Source of the DNA: an uncultured Victivallales bacterium
GTDB lineage: Bacteria; Verrucomicrobiota; Lentisphaeria; Oligosphaerales; JAFGRS01
Assembly: GCA_903837355.1 (NCBI GenBank)
Contig: CAILUI010000260.1
Span: 1 to 64,000, forward strand
Direction: 5' to 3'
Length of the DNA stretch: 64,000 bases
Below the pieces are notes generated by a model that was not told the origin of the DNA, ran no database searches, and was given only the letters and a program-made list of their open reading frames with translations. Position 1 is the first letter of the stretch; each line of letters opens with the position of its first letter. The translations under genes and the position numbers were made by a program. Of this stretch, positions 8,576 through 18,800 are shown in pieces.

Positions 8576-9832
8576 ATGACCTCGTTTCGGACTGTGACTA
8601 AGCGCCTTGCCGGGGTGATGTTGTGTCTCGCCTGCGGGGCGTCTGCGGATGGTTTCCGCAACCCCCCGGCGACGGCTGCCGCCCTGGGGAAGGCGGGCAA
8701 GTGCATCGTCTGGGTGGACGACGCTTCGGCGGTGTTCTACAACCCCGCCAACCTCGACGATGTCAGCGCGCGCCAACTGCAGCTTTCGGGGGTCGTGGGC
8801 TATAGCGGAGCCGAGTACAGTGGTGCCCTTGGCCAGACGGAGACGGACGCTCCGTGGTCGGTCCTGCCGGCACTGGCACTGGCCTGGCCGCTGTCGCCGC
8901 AAGACCTGAGCCTCGGGCTGGGCGTGCAAGTCCCCTACGGCCGCCAGACCCAGTGGGACGAACAGGGTCTGTTCCGCTACAGCGCCCCGGTGCAGACCGA
9001 GATGAGTGTGGTGGACATCACCCCGGCGCTGTCGTGGCGGGCTCTGGACTGCCTCTCGCTGGGGGCTGGGCTGGATGTCTACTACGGCCAGTTGGGTTTC
9101 CGGCAATACCTGCCCTGGCCGAGCGCCCTGGGCGGCGGGGAAGGGGAGGCGAGGGCCGAGGCCGAGGGCTGGGGATTGGGGGCCAACCTCGGCATCACCT
9201 GGCGCCTCACCGAGCGCCAGCGCCTGGCCCTCACCTACCGGACCCCCTTCGACATCGATTTCGAGGGTGACTTGGACGTGCGCGGCGCGTCCACGCCGCT
9301 GCTCGCCAGCGGGCTGGTCGCCGCGCAGAGCGACCTGAGCACCACCTTCGCCTTCCCCACCATCGTTGCCTTGGGCTACGGCCTACAGGTCAGCGAGTGC
9401 CTGCGCGTCGAGGCGGACGTCGAGTGGCTCGAGTTCTCGCGCTACGAAACCATGGACCTCGACGCCGGCGCCAACAACACCCTGATCCAGGGAGTCGGCA
9501 TGTCCAGCACGCCGCAGAACTGGGACGACACCTGGACTGCCGGCCTCAGTGCGGAGTGGCGCTTTGCCAAGTGCTGGACCCTGCGCTCGGGCTATGTCTA
9601 TCTTGATTCGCCGATACCGGACAGCACCTTCTCGCCCGCGGTGCTCGATCAGTGCCAGTCCGTGGTCAGCATGGGTCTGGGCTTCCACTCCGGCCGCCAC
9701 CGCGTCGATCTCGCCTACGCCATGGGCCTGTTCAGCACCCGCGAGGTGCGCGGCAACCAGAATCCGGCCTACGACGGGGACTACGATCTCGACGCCCAAC
9801 TTGGCGCTCTCACCTATACCATCGCGTTCTGA
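8576..9832 (+). CDS. FadL/OmpP1/TodX-family outer-membrane transporter
   Basis: The 418-aa protein begins with a Sec signal peptide (about residues 1-24, cleaved near ASADG). The mature N-terminus has the FadL-type hatch pattern: a GFRNPPATAAALG stretch followed by DDASAVFYNPANL. The rest alternates as expected for a beta-barrel of the FadL family, which takes up long-chain fatty acids or other hydrophobic compounds, and it ends in a C-terminal phenylalanine (TYTIAF). A GGGG Shine-Dalgarno sits upstream of the ATG at 8576. It is the first gene of an operon with the receiver-kinase 14 bp downstream. Together with the divergent ketoacyl synthase this suggests a lipid-related regulon; the substrate is unknown. 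Confidence 0.9.
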   Translation: MTSFRTVTKRLAGVMLCLACGASADGFRNPPATAAALGKAGKCIVWVDDASAVFYNPANLDDVSARQLQLSGVVGYSGAEYSGALGQTETDAPWSVLPALALAWPLSPQDLSLGLGVQVPYGRQTQWDEQGLFRYSAPVQTEMSVVDITPALSWRALDCLSLGAGLDVYYGQLGFRQYLPWPSALGGGEGEARAEAEGWGLGANLGITWRLTERQRLALTYRTPFDIDFEGDLDVRGASTPLLASGLVAAQSDLSTTFAFPTIVALGYGLQVSECLRVEADVEWLEFSRYETMDLDAGANNTLIQGVGMSSTPQNWDDTWTAGLSAEWRFAKCWTLRSGYVYLDSPIPDSTFSPAVLDQCQSVVSMGLGFHSGRHRVDLAYAMGLFSTREVRGNQNPAYDGDYDLDAQLGALTYTIAF

Positions 9833-9846
9833 GTGCGAGGCTGCCG

Positions 9847-11025
9847 ATGCCGCCCACTGACACCACCCCGAAGGTACTGGTCATCGATGACGAGCTGGGG
9901 CCACGCGAAAGCCTGCGCTTCCTGCTGAAGCCCGACTACCGCGTCTTCTGTGCCGAGGGGGTCGACCGCGGCCTGGAACTGCTGCGCGAACACGTGCCCG
10001 ATGCCGTGATCCTCGACATCCGCATGCCGGGTCGCAGCGGCATCGAGGGCCTGCGCGAGATCCGGCGGATCGATCCCGATACCGCCGTCATCATGCTCAC
10101 CGGCTATGCCGCCCTAGGCACCGCGCAGGAGGCCGTGCGCAACGACGCCAACGACTACCTCGAGAAGCCCTTCGATGCCGGTGAGATGCGCCGTACCGTC
10201 CACTGGCATGTTGCCCGTACACGCCTGCGGCGCAAACGCGTGCAGCTCGCCGTCGAGATGGAGGAGATGCAGGGGCGGCTGACGGCTGAACTCCGCCAGA
10301 AAGACCACATGGCGGAGCTCGGACAGGCCTCCGCCGAGTTCGTCCATGATCTCCGCAACGCTTTCGCGGTGGCCTGCGGCTCGGCCGAACTCCTGCGCAT
10401 GGAACTGGGCGGCGGGGCGGCGGCGGGCGCCGCCGCCGAGCCTTCCGTGACCGACGAGTACCTGGCCATGATGGAGCGGACCATCCTGCAATGCAAGGAC
10501 ATGCTCGATACCTGGGGGCGGTTGATCAAACAGGAGCCTAGCCAGCCGACCGCGTTTGCACTGAACGCCTTCGTGCAGGAAGTGGTGGCCACCTGCCAAC
10601 CCGCCGCACAGGCGGCGCAGGCGCGTCTTCTCTGTGACACCGAGGCCGAGGTCACCCTGGTGCTTGGCGATCACGTGCAGTTGGGCCGCGCCCTGGCCAA
10701 CATCATCCACAACGCGATCCAGGCGCTGCCCGCCACCGCCGGCTACGTCCGGGTTACCGCGCGACGCGACGAGGCCGGGGTGCTCATCTGCGTCACCGAC
10801 AACGGCTGCGGCATCCCGCCGGAGCACATCGAGCAGGTCTTCAGGCCGCATTTCACGACCAAACAGAGCCGCGGCGGTATGGGCCTGGGGCTGTTCATTG
10901 CCCGCAAAGTGGCGGAAGCGCACGGTGGTACCCTGAGCGTCGAGAGCCAGGTGGGACAGGGCACGACCATGCGGATTGCCCTGCCGACCGACCGCGGTTT
11001 CATCGCCGGGGACGCACCGCAATGA
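9847..11025 (+). CDS. Receiver domain-histidine kinase fusion
   Basis: The 392-aa protein starts with a receiver domain (residues 1-125; VLVIDDELGPRESL, phospho-acceptor in AVILDIRMPG, K in LEKPFD). A coiled-coil linker (about 128-160) and a histidine kinase core follow: H box in SAEFVHDLRNAF, N box IIHNAIQAL, G1 CVTDNGCGIP and G2 GMGLGLFIA. The order receiver-then-kinase with no other sensor suggests a relay protein driven by phosphorylation of its own receiver. The receiver resembles that of the NtrC-type regulator encoded on the other strand. It follows fadL by 14 bp with a GAGG ribosome site, so co-expression is likely. Confidence 0.92.
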   Translation: MPPTDTTPKVLVIDDELGPRESLRFLLKPDYRVFCAEGVDRGLELLREHVPDAVILDIRMPGRSGIEGLREIRRIDPDTAVIMLTGYAALGTAQEAVRNDANDYLEKPFDAGEMRRTVHWHVARTRLRRKRVQLAVEMEEMQGRLTAELRQKDHMAELGQASAEFVHDLRNAFAVACGSAELLRMELGGGAAAGAAAEPSVTDEYLAMMERTILQCKDMLDTWGRLIKQEPSQPTAFALNAFVQEVVATCQPAAQAAQARLLCDTEAEVTLVLGDHVQLGRALANIIHNAIQALPATAGYVRVTARRDEAGVLICVTDNGCGIPPEHIEQVFRPHFTTKQSRGGMGLGLFIARKVAEAHGGTLSVESQVGQGTTMRIALPTDRGFIAGDAPQ

Positions 11026-11132
11026 GCCTGAAGTGCCGCCGATTCCTCGCCCGTACGATTGACACCGAGCCGGCCGCAGCCATACTCCACGCGTGCGTCC
11101 CTCGCCCGCGGTGAGCAGACTCTCGGGGGACC

Positions 11133-12809
11133 GTGACCCGAGGTGATCCCGTGGCCCGTCACAGTCTTGACCGTTGGTTGCTCGTCAACTACGCCGGCTA
11201 CCCCTACGCACCGAACAGCCTGATGCCCGACAACGGCCTCGCCAACCTGGCGGGAGCGCTGCTGGCCGACGGGCGCGAGGTCGAGATCCTCGACTACGGG
11301 ACGGTGGACATACTGCGCCGCCTGGCAGACCCTGCGCTGCACCCGCGCCTCGTTGCCGCCTGGCGCCGCCTGCGGCCGCCACAGCCCTCGCTGTGGGCCC
11401 GCGTCCAGCAGGGCGCTGCCCTCCTGGCCTTGCGCCGCTGCGAGTCGCAACGGACCCGCTGGCAGGCGCGCGTGGTCGCCGAAATCGCGGGTGAAGTGGT
11501 GGAGCGGGTGCGTGCCCGCGGGATCCAAGCCGTCGGCTTCAAGCTCTGGAATGGCGATGGTATCGAGGGCTCCGCCACGATCGCCGACGCCCTGCGTCGC
11601 GCCTGTCCCGGCGTGCGCCTGTTTGCGGGCGGGCCGCAGGTGGACATGTTCGCTGATCTCGTGCCTGAAGTCTACCCGGCGTTCGACGCCTGCGTGTACG
11701 GGGATGGCGAGGAGACCATCGTCGCCCTCGCCGCCGAGGGCGACCATCCCGCCGCCTGGGCCGCCCTGCCGAACCTGGTCTACCGCGATGGCGGCGCTGT
11801 CCGCACCACGCCGGCCTGCCACGTCGCGGACTTGAACAGCCTGCCCATGCCCGCCTACGCACCCGACATCTATCCGGCCATGCGCGGCAGCAACAAGATC
11901 AAGATCATCGTGGTCGACGAGAGCCGCGGCTGCCGCAACCAGTGCGCCTTCTGCATCCACCCCGTCAAGAGTGACCGCCACCTCCGGGTCAAGAGCGTCC
12001 CACGCCTGCTCGCCGAACTGGACCTGTTCGGCCGCGATCCCGGCGTCCATACCTTCCGTTTTGCCGGGTCCTGCACGCCCTACGCCCTGCTGAACGACTT
12101 CGCCGCCGCCGTGCTGCAGAGCGGTCGCCGGGTCGCCTATGCCTCGTTTGCCCACGTCCGCGATAGCGCCGAGGCCGACTTCGCCCGCCTGCAACGTTCG
12201 GGCTGCGAAGCGCTGTTCTTCGGCATCGAGTCGGGCAGTCAGCGCGTGCTCGACCGCATGCGTAAAGGGACGACGGTGGCGGGCATTGCCGACACCCTGC
12301 AGCGGGCCCGCGCCGCCGGCCTGTTCACGGTGGGCAGCCTGATCGTACCCGCCCCGGGCGACGACGCCGCCAGCCAGGCCGAAACGCTGGCGTTGCTGGC
12401 CGCCGCGCCGCCCGATGCCCTCACCTTGCAGGCACCCATCGTCACGCCGCGCACGGATTGGTATGAGCACCCGGAACGCTATGGCATCCACTTTCCGGAC
12501 CGTGAGGCCTACCGTCGCCAAGGGCTGCTCTGGAAGGCGAAGTTGCTGCTGCCGCCGACCCTGTGGGCCGACGTGGCCGTCCACATCGATGGCCGTTCCA
12601 ACCGCGAGATCCGCCGCGCCACCCAGGCGTTCAGCCGACGTTTGGCAGCGCTGGGCCTGCCCACCGGGATCTCGGACGACCTCTGTCTGATGAGTCGGCG
12701 CACCGGGCAGGACCCGGTCGCCTTCCGCGATGAGGCCATCCAAGCCTTTTTCACCGGCGATGCCGACGGCGTCGCCGCGCTGGTGGAACGCGTCAACGCC
12801 GCCGTGTGA
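11133..12809 (+). CDS. Radical SAM protein with N-terminal B12-binding-like domain
   Basis: The 558-aa protein has an N-terminal region (about 12-190) typical of BchE-like radical SAM enzymes: VNYAGYPYAPNSLMPDNGL, then a Rossmann-like part with LFAGGPQVD. A canonical cluster motif CRNQCAFC (C267, C271, C274) lies in the radical SAM barrel, followed by FFGIESGSQRVLDRMRKGT. The start is GTG at 11133; GTG at 11151 has a stronger AGGTGA ribosome site and may be the true start. It converges on the flavoprotein gene with only 4 bp between stops. It lies 107 bp after the receiver-kinase. The substrate cannot be read from sequence; methylation or rearrangement of a lipid or cofactor would fit the family. 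Confidence 0.9.
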   Translation: MTRGDPVARHSLDRWLLVNYAGYPYAPNSLMPDNGLANLAGALLADGREVEILDYGTVDILRRLADPALHPRLVAAWRRLRPPQPSLWARVQQGAALLALRRCESQRTRWQARVVAEIAGEVVERVRARGIQAVGFKLWNGDGIEGSATIADALRRACPGVRLFAGGPQVDMFADLVPEVYPAFDACVYGDGEETIVALAAEGDHPAAWAALPNLVYRDGGAVRTTPACHVADLNSLPMPAYAPDIYPAMRGSNKIKIIVVDESRGCRNQCAFCIHPVKSDRHLRVKSVPRLLAELDLFGRDPGVHTFRFAGSCTPYALLNDFAAAVLQSGRRVAYASFAHVRDSAEADFARLQRSGCEALFFGIESGSQRVLDRMRKGTTVAGIADTLQRARAAGLFTVGSLIVPAPGDDAASQAETLALLAAAPPDALTLQAPIVTPRTDWYEHPERYGIHFPDREAYRRQGLLWKAKLLLPPTLWADVAVHIDGRSNREIRRATQAFSRRLAALGLPTGISDDLCLMSRRTGQDPVAFRDEAIQAFFTGDADGVAALVERVNAAV

Positions 12810-12813
12810 GCGC

Positions 12814-14310
12814 TTACCGTCCCATCCCCCGCGCCAGAGCCTCGCCCGCTTCCACGCCCGCCCGGATGCTCTGCATGAACCCGCCTAAGCGGTCCGTCCA
12901 GGCCCCGGCGAGGTGGACATTACGCAATGGTAACTTTTTTACGCGCAGGATATTACGATGCATACCGCAGGAGCAGTCAAAGCCGGCGATGGCGCCCTCG
13001 GGGTTGGCCGTGTAACGCGCCATCGTGACGGGGGTGGCGGCGTTGCGGACCCGGATGTGGGCCGGCAGTCCGGGGAACTGCTGGCCCAGGCGCTGCACCA
13101 CGTCGTCGATCAGCTCTTCTTTGCGCTGCCGGTACTCCTCTGGGCCTAACGCCTGCCACGGCGCCAGGTTGGCCAGGCCGACGACGCTCAGCGTGTGCCC
13201 CCAGCCGGGATCCGCATCCGGCTCCGTGACCCCGCGCGCCGTCACCGCGAACCCCGGCAGGCGCAGGCTGCCGGGCGGCGGGCACTGGCTACCGCCGACG
13301 TCCGCCGCGGGGATCAGGAGCGTCATGTGATTGTGGATACCGAGCGCGCGCGGGTGGCAGTCGAGCCCCAGACTCACCACCGCGGCGGACATCGACGGCC
13401 GTAACGTCCGCAATGCCTCCAGGTAGGCCGCTGGGAAGTACTCAAGCCCGATAAGGTGCTGCGTCAGCACGTACGGACTGACGCCGGCAATCACCCCGGC
13501 CACCGCGTGCTCGCTGCCAGCGCGGGTACGCACGGCGACGGCGACCCCCTGCCGAACGACGATCTTGTCCACCTCCGAGCCCGTGCGGATCGTGCCCCCC
13601 AACGCCAGGAAACGCCGTTCGAGCGCATCGGTGACCGCCTGGCCACCGCCTTTGATCGTATACATCCCGCCACCCAGCATGATGCTGAACATCATGATGA
13701 AGTTGACCGTCGGCAGGTGGTCCATCGGCACGCCCATCAGCGCCGCCGGCTGGAAAAGGATCGTTCGTAGCCGGGGATCCTGCACGTAGCGGTTGACGTA
13801 ACGCTTCGAGTCGAGCACCGTGTGCTGCAGAAAGACCGGGAGCCGCAGCAGGAAGGGCGGTACCGAGCGCCACTTGGAGACGGTCGCGTCAAACAGGGGC
13901 ACGTAGACGCGCGCGTGGCCCTCCAGATTCCGGCGTAGGGCGCGCAGACCGTCGCTCTCGGCCGGGAACTCCGCCTGCAGTTTGGCGAACAGTGCGTCGA
14001 CATCGTTGGGCATCTGGAAGTCGGTATCGCCCATGCAGACCCGGAAGCCCTGCTCCAGGCGCAGGAGGGTCACCTCGCCAGCGATGCCCAGGCCCGTATT
14101 GAGCCGGCTGAACTCGGCCCCCGGTGCGCCCGAGGGCACGACATGCAGCGACAGATCAAAGGTGTACCCCTGCCGACGAAAGGCGATGGCATAGCCGCCA
14201 ACCTGCGGCTCCTTCTCGAACAGCACCACTCTGGCGCCGCGCTGGGCGAGCGTCACCGCGGCGCTCAGGCCGCCCAGCCCCCCACCGATCACTGCCACCT
14301 CGTCACTCAT
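12814..14310 (-). CDS. FAD-dependent oxidoreductase of the CrtI/CrtISO/retinol-saturase type
   Basis: The 498-aa protein opens with an FAD-binding dinucleotide motif (VAVIGGGLGGLSAAVTLAQ) ending in an acidic strand (VVLFEKE), then GGYAIAF. It closes with the family's C-terminal FAD motif LAGAWTDRLGGFMQSI, followed by AGVEAGEALARG. This layout matches phytoene desaturase, carotenoid isomerase and all-trans-retinol 13,14-reductase relatives. The start at 14310 is chosen because GGGGAAGG precedes it and the motif begins at residue 5. No phytoene synthase or other carotenoid gene is visible, so a different polyprenoid or lipid substrate is possible. The 275-bp spacer to the divergent gene at 14586 shows no clear site. 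Confidence 0.9.
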   Translation of the reverse strand: MSDEVAVIGGGLGGLSAAVTLAQRGARVVLFEKEPQVGGYAIAFRRQGYTFDLSLHVVPSGAPGAEFSRLNTGLGIAGEVTLLRLEQGFRVCMGDTDFQMPNDVDALFAKLQAEFPAESDGLRALRRNLEGHARVYVPLFDATVSKWRSVPPFLLRLPVFLQHTVLDSKRYVNRYVQDPRLRTILFQPAALMGVPMDHLPTVNFIMMFSIMLGGGMYTIKGGGQAVTDALERRFLALGGTIRTGSEVDKIVVRQGVAVAVRTRAGSEHAVAGVIAGVSPYVLTQHLIGLEYFPAAYLEALRTLRPSMSAAVVSLGLDCHPRALGIHNHMTLLIPAADVGGSQCPPPGSLRLPGFAVTARGVTEPDADPGWGHTLSVVGLANLAPWQALGPEEYRQRKEELIDDVVQRLGQQFPGLPAHIRVRNAATPVTMARYTANPEGAIAGFDCSCGMHRNILRVKKLPLRNVHLAGAWTDRLGGFMQSIRAGVEAGEALARGMGR

Positions 14311-14585
14311 GTGCGCCTTCCCCGCCTGGACCGCATACCCCGGAAGCACGACCATCCGGGACCACTCCCGCCCCGGCGTGCCGTGAACGCCGCCCGCACG
14401 ATGGCCGAACCATACCGTCGCGGTCTGGAGGTGCAAGTGCCGCGTACGGCTAGCGTGCGGTTGGCGGTGCGTCGTGGCAGGGGGTATCTTGCCAGCGTCG
14501 AGCGCTTGTCCCTGAGCGCTCGCCGGCGGCGCCGTCGCGGGCTGCCGCAAACCGGCCGTGCGCGTACGCAGGAGATGGAGTCCCG

Positions 14586-15860
14586 ATGAGCTCATTCCCA
14601 ACTCTCAGCCGCCGGCAGTTCCTCGGCCGCGCGACCCTGGCCGGTGCCGCCTTCCAGATCCTGCCCAGCCGCCTGGTGTTCGGCGGCGCGGCGGCCCCCA
14701 GTAACATCATTACGCGCGCCGTCATCGGTACCGGCGGGCAGGGGATGGGCGGCCACGTAACGGCGTATCCGCAGACGCTTGCCGTCTGCGACGTGGACAA
14801 GGGCCGGCTCGCGGAAGCGGTCAAGAAGGCCGGCGGGCAGGTCAAGGGCTACAGCGACTGGCGCGAGGTGCTCGAACGCGATGATATCGACACCATCCAT
14901 ATCCCCACCCCGCCGCACTGGCATGCGCTGATCGCCGTCGCCGCCGCCCAGGCCGGCAAGGACGTGTTCTCGGAGAAGCCGGCGACCCATACCATCGCCG
15001 AAAGCCGCGCCGTGGTGCGCACCATCGAGCGCTACGGCACCGTCTACCAGGTCAACACCTGGGGCCGGCAGATCGGGCATTTCGCCCGCAAAGTCGTCGC
15101 CAGCGGCATCCTCGGCACGCCGCTCAAGGCCTACCTGAACCCCAGCAACTGCCCGAGCGGTTTCAAGATCCGCATGTGGAGCGGCAAGCCGAACCTCGAG
15201 GTCCAGCCCATCCCTGCCGAACTCGACTACAACCTGTGGCTGGGACCCGCCCCCGCCAAACCCTACCACCCGCACCGCGTCCACGGCAGCTTCCGCGGCT
15301 ACTGGGACTACGACGAGGGCGGTTTCGGCGACATGGGCCAGCACCACATCGACCCGATCCAGTACGCGCTTGGCAAAGACGACACGCTGCCGGTGTCGGT
15401 GGAGTCCGTGGCCCCGCCGCAGCACCCGGACGCCTGCGGCCTCTGGCAGACGGTCCTGCTGACCTATGCCGACGGTACGGCGCTGACCATCGAGAGCTGG
15501 GAGTGGGGCGAAAAGACCACCGAGGGCCGGGCCTGGATCGAGGGGCCCAATGGCAAACTCTACCGCAACGGCACCCTCGAGCCGGCGCACCTCGCCGAGG
15601 AACTGAAGCGCTTCCCCGACCTGCCCGAGCTGCAATCATGGGAACACGCGGTACGCACGCGGCAGGATGCCCATGGCTTCAAGCCCAATGCGCAGCAGGC
15701 GACGCGCTCTGCCGACCTCCTGCACCTGTCCGCCATCTCGATTCGGCTGGGCCGTAAGCTGCAGTTTGACCCGGTGGCGCGTGAGTTCGTCAACGACGTC
15801 CAAGCCAATCGCCTGGCGTCGCCGCCGCTGCGCTCGCCGTGGGCGTTGCCGCAGGTCTGA
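14586..15860 (+). CDS. Gfo/Idh/MocA-family oxidoreductase with Tat signal
   Basis: The 424-aa protein has a twin-arginine signal (LSRRQFLGRATLAGAAFQIL) and then an NAD(P)-binding Rossmann start (RAVIGTGGQGMGG). The family EKP motif is present (FSEKPATHT), followed by the C-terminal alpha/beta domain with GDMGQHHIDPIQYALG. Tat-exported members of this family with tightly bound cofactor are common in PVC bacteria and act on sugars or glycosides. An AGGAGATGG ribosome site supports the ATG at 14586. It lies 24 bp before the HEAT/TIM/DUF1080 fusion, so the two probably work together, plausibly in a 3-keto-glycoside pathway. Confidence 0.93.
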   Translation: MSSFPTLSRRQFLGRATLAGAAFQILPSRLVFGGAAAPSNIITRAVIGTGGQGMGGHVTAYPQTLAVCDVDKGRLAEAVKKAGGQVKGYSDWREVLERDDIDTIHIPTPPHWHALIAVAAAQAGKDVFSEKPATHTIAESRAVVRTIERYGTVYQVNTWGRQIGHFARKVVASGILGTPLKAYLNPSNCPSGFKIRMWSGKPNLEVQPIPAELDYNLWLGPAPAKPYHPHRVHGSFRGYWDYDEGGFGDMGQHHIDPIQYALGKDDTLPVSVESVAPPQHPDACGLWQTVLLTYADGTALTIESWEWGEKTTEGRAWIEGPNGKLYRNGTLEPAHLAEELKRFPDLPELQSWEHAVRTRQDAHGFKPNAQQATRSADLLHLSAISIRLGRKLQFDPVAREFVNDVQANRLASPPLRSPWALPQV

Positions 15861-15884
15861 GAAATGCACCGCAGGAGATACCCT

Positions 15885-18800
15885 ATGAAACCTACTGTCG
15901 CACACGTATTCCTGGCCCTCTGCTGCCTGCCCGGCCTGCGCCTTGCCGCCCAGTTCCCCGAGGAGCCCGTGCGGGTGGCGGTAACCAAGCTCGCCACCGC
16001 TTCGGCGACTGAACTGGGCACCTGGTGTGAGCGCCTGGTCGAACCGGAGAAACGCCCCGCGGCGGATGACACCGAGGTGCGCATGGTCCTGCACGGCCTG
16101 AGCGTGCGCGCCAGCACCGCCCCCGAACTGCGGACGAACCTGCTGGCCGCCTACGCCCAGGTTCTGGCCGGCACGCGGTCGAAGGCGATCAAAGCCTTCG
16201 TGCTGGAGCAACTGCAGTTCTGCGCCGAGGCGGCGAGTCTGCCCGGCCTGGCCGCGCTTCTGCAGGACGAAGAACTCAGCGATCCGGCGTGTCGGGTGGC
16301 CCTCGCGGTGGGCGGGGAGGCGGCGACGACCGTGCTGCGGACCGCGCTCTCCGGCAGTGCTGGCAACGCGCGCCTGGCGCTGGTGCAGGCACTGGGTGTC
16401 CAGCGCGACGCCGCGGCGGTGCCGGCCCTGCTGCAGGCGGCGGCGTCGCCGCAGCGTGACCTGCGCCTGGCGGCGCTACAGGCCCTGGGCGCCATCGGCG
16501 ATCCCCAGGCCGCCGAGGTGCTGCTCGCAGCCACGCGCGACCCCTCGCGCTACGTCGGCGCCCTGGCCGACGAGGCCTACCTCGAGTTCCTGGTCCAGCA
16601 GGTGGCCGCCGGCCGGGCCGACACCGCGGTCACCCAGGCCGCCGCCTACGCCGCCAGCCGTCCCGCTGCCGCCCACCTGCAGGCGGCCGTGATGGACGTC
16701 TATGCCCAGGCCGCCACCGACGCCGCGGTCGACGCGGTGCTGGCCGGCATGCTCAGCGACAGCGACCGCGTGCGCCAGAGCGCCGGCCTGGCCCTCCGCC
16801 GACTGCCGCCGGAACGCACGACCGCGAAGCTCACCGCCCGTCTGGCGACGACGCCGGAGGAGCGCCGCCCTGGGCTGCTTCTGCTCCTTGCCGAACTCCG
16901 TGCCACCGGCGCCCTGCCCGCCGTGCGCGCTCAGGTTGCGGCGACCGACGCCGCTACCCGCCGCGCCGCGATTCTCGCGCTCGGCAGCATCGCCGGTGCC
17001 GATTCCGTGGCCGAACTGGTGGCCTTGCTGGGCGACCCGCGCGACGGCGTGCCCGCCGCTGCGGCGGAGGCCCTCGCGGCGGTCCGCGATCCGGGTATGG
17101 GCGCGCGCCTCGTCGAGCAGGCTACGGCGGCGCCACCGCCCGTCCGCGTAGCCGTCCTGGGGCTGCTCGCCCGACGCTTGGACCTGGCCCAGACTGCGGC
17201 CCTGTTCGCCTTCCTGGCCGACACCGACGCCGAGGTGCGCCTGGCGACTTGGCGCGCCCTGGAGACCCTGGCCGGCGCCGAGCATCTGCCACCGTTGGTC
17301 GATGGCATCCTCGCCGCGGCCGAGGACAAGGAGCAGAAGGCCGGCGTCGCGGCCTTTGCCGCCACCTGCCGGCGCGTTGCCAAGCCCGCAGTCACGGGGC
17401 CGTTGCTCGCTGCCGGCCTCGACAAGGCGGACGCCCCGCACCAAGCGGCCCTCCTGGCCGCCGCGCCCGCCAGCGCCGGCGAGGTCGCTCTCGCGGCCGT
17501 GGCCAAGGCCGCCAGCAACGCCGATCCAGGCGTACGCCAGGCCGCCGTTCGCGCTCTGGCCGACTGGCCCGACGCCGCGGCCTTGCCGGCGCTCAAAGAC
17601 ATCGTGACCAACGCCAAGGACGAGGTGCCCTACGTTCTGGCCTTCCGCGGCTACGTGCGTCTGCTGGGGACCGTGGAGCAGCCGGCGGCCGTGCTCTTGC
17701 CGCAGTTCCAGGACGCCATGAAGCTGGCTCGTCGTGCCGATGAGCGCCGCCTGGTGCTGACCGGTATCGGCCGTATCAAGGACCGCACCGCCTTCGCCAC
17801 GCTGCGTCCCTACCTGCAGGACGGCGAGCTGCGGGCCGAGGCTGCCAACGGCATCATCCAACTGGCCAGAGACAGCGGCGGCGAGGATAGCGTCGGCGCG
17901 CTCCGCGAAGTCCTGGCCGCGGTCACCGACGAGAAGCTCGTACAGCGGGCCAAAGAGACCCTGGCCGACGTCTCCAAGTACGCCGGCTGCGTGGTCACCT
18001 GGGAGACCTCCGGGCCCTATACCGACAATGAGAAGGGGCTCGGCGAGCTGCACCCCATCCCCTTCCCGCCCGAGGCCGAGCCCGCCAAGGCGACCTGGCG
18101 CCGCGTCGCCGGCGAGAGTGATGGCCGCCTCGACCTGAATAAGGAGATCGGTGGCAGCAACCGCTGTGCTTACCTCCGCTGTCTGGTGCAGTCGGCAGAC
18201 GCCGGCGAGGCGGTTCTGGCGGTCGGCAGCGATGATGGCATCAAGGTCTGGCTCAACGACGCCGTCGTGCATGACAAGAACGTCCCTCGGCCCTTCACCT
18301 GGTGCGAGGACGCGATCCCGGTCAAACTGACGAAGGGCGCGAACCGGCTGCTGCTGAAGATCACCCAGGGCGGCGGCGACTGGATGGCCAACGCGCGCTT
18401 CCGCGCCGCCGACGGGCTGCCCCTGGACGGGCTCAACTTCGCGGTCGGTGGGACGTGGGCTGCGGTCATCGTCCCGCCCCCGGCCGCCGCCGCTGCACCC
18501 GCCGCGCCGACCCGCCTGGCGTCCGGTGCACCGACCGCCGAGGCCCTCGGCTGGCAGGCGAGCATTCAGTGCTGGAGCTTCAATCAGGCTACCCTCTTCG
18601 AGAGCATCGACCGTGCCGCCAGCATGGGCCTGAAGGTGATCGAGATGTTCCCCGGTCAGCGCGTCGACGGCGAGCACGCTGAATGGAAGCTGGATCAGAA
18701 CCTGGCGCCCGAGGCCATGGCCGCCGTTCAGGCCAAGCTCAAGGCCGCCGGCATACGCGCGGCGAACTTCGGCGTGACCGGCATCCCTGGCGATGAAGCT

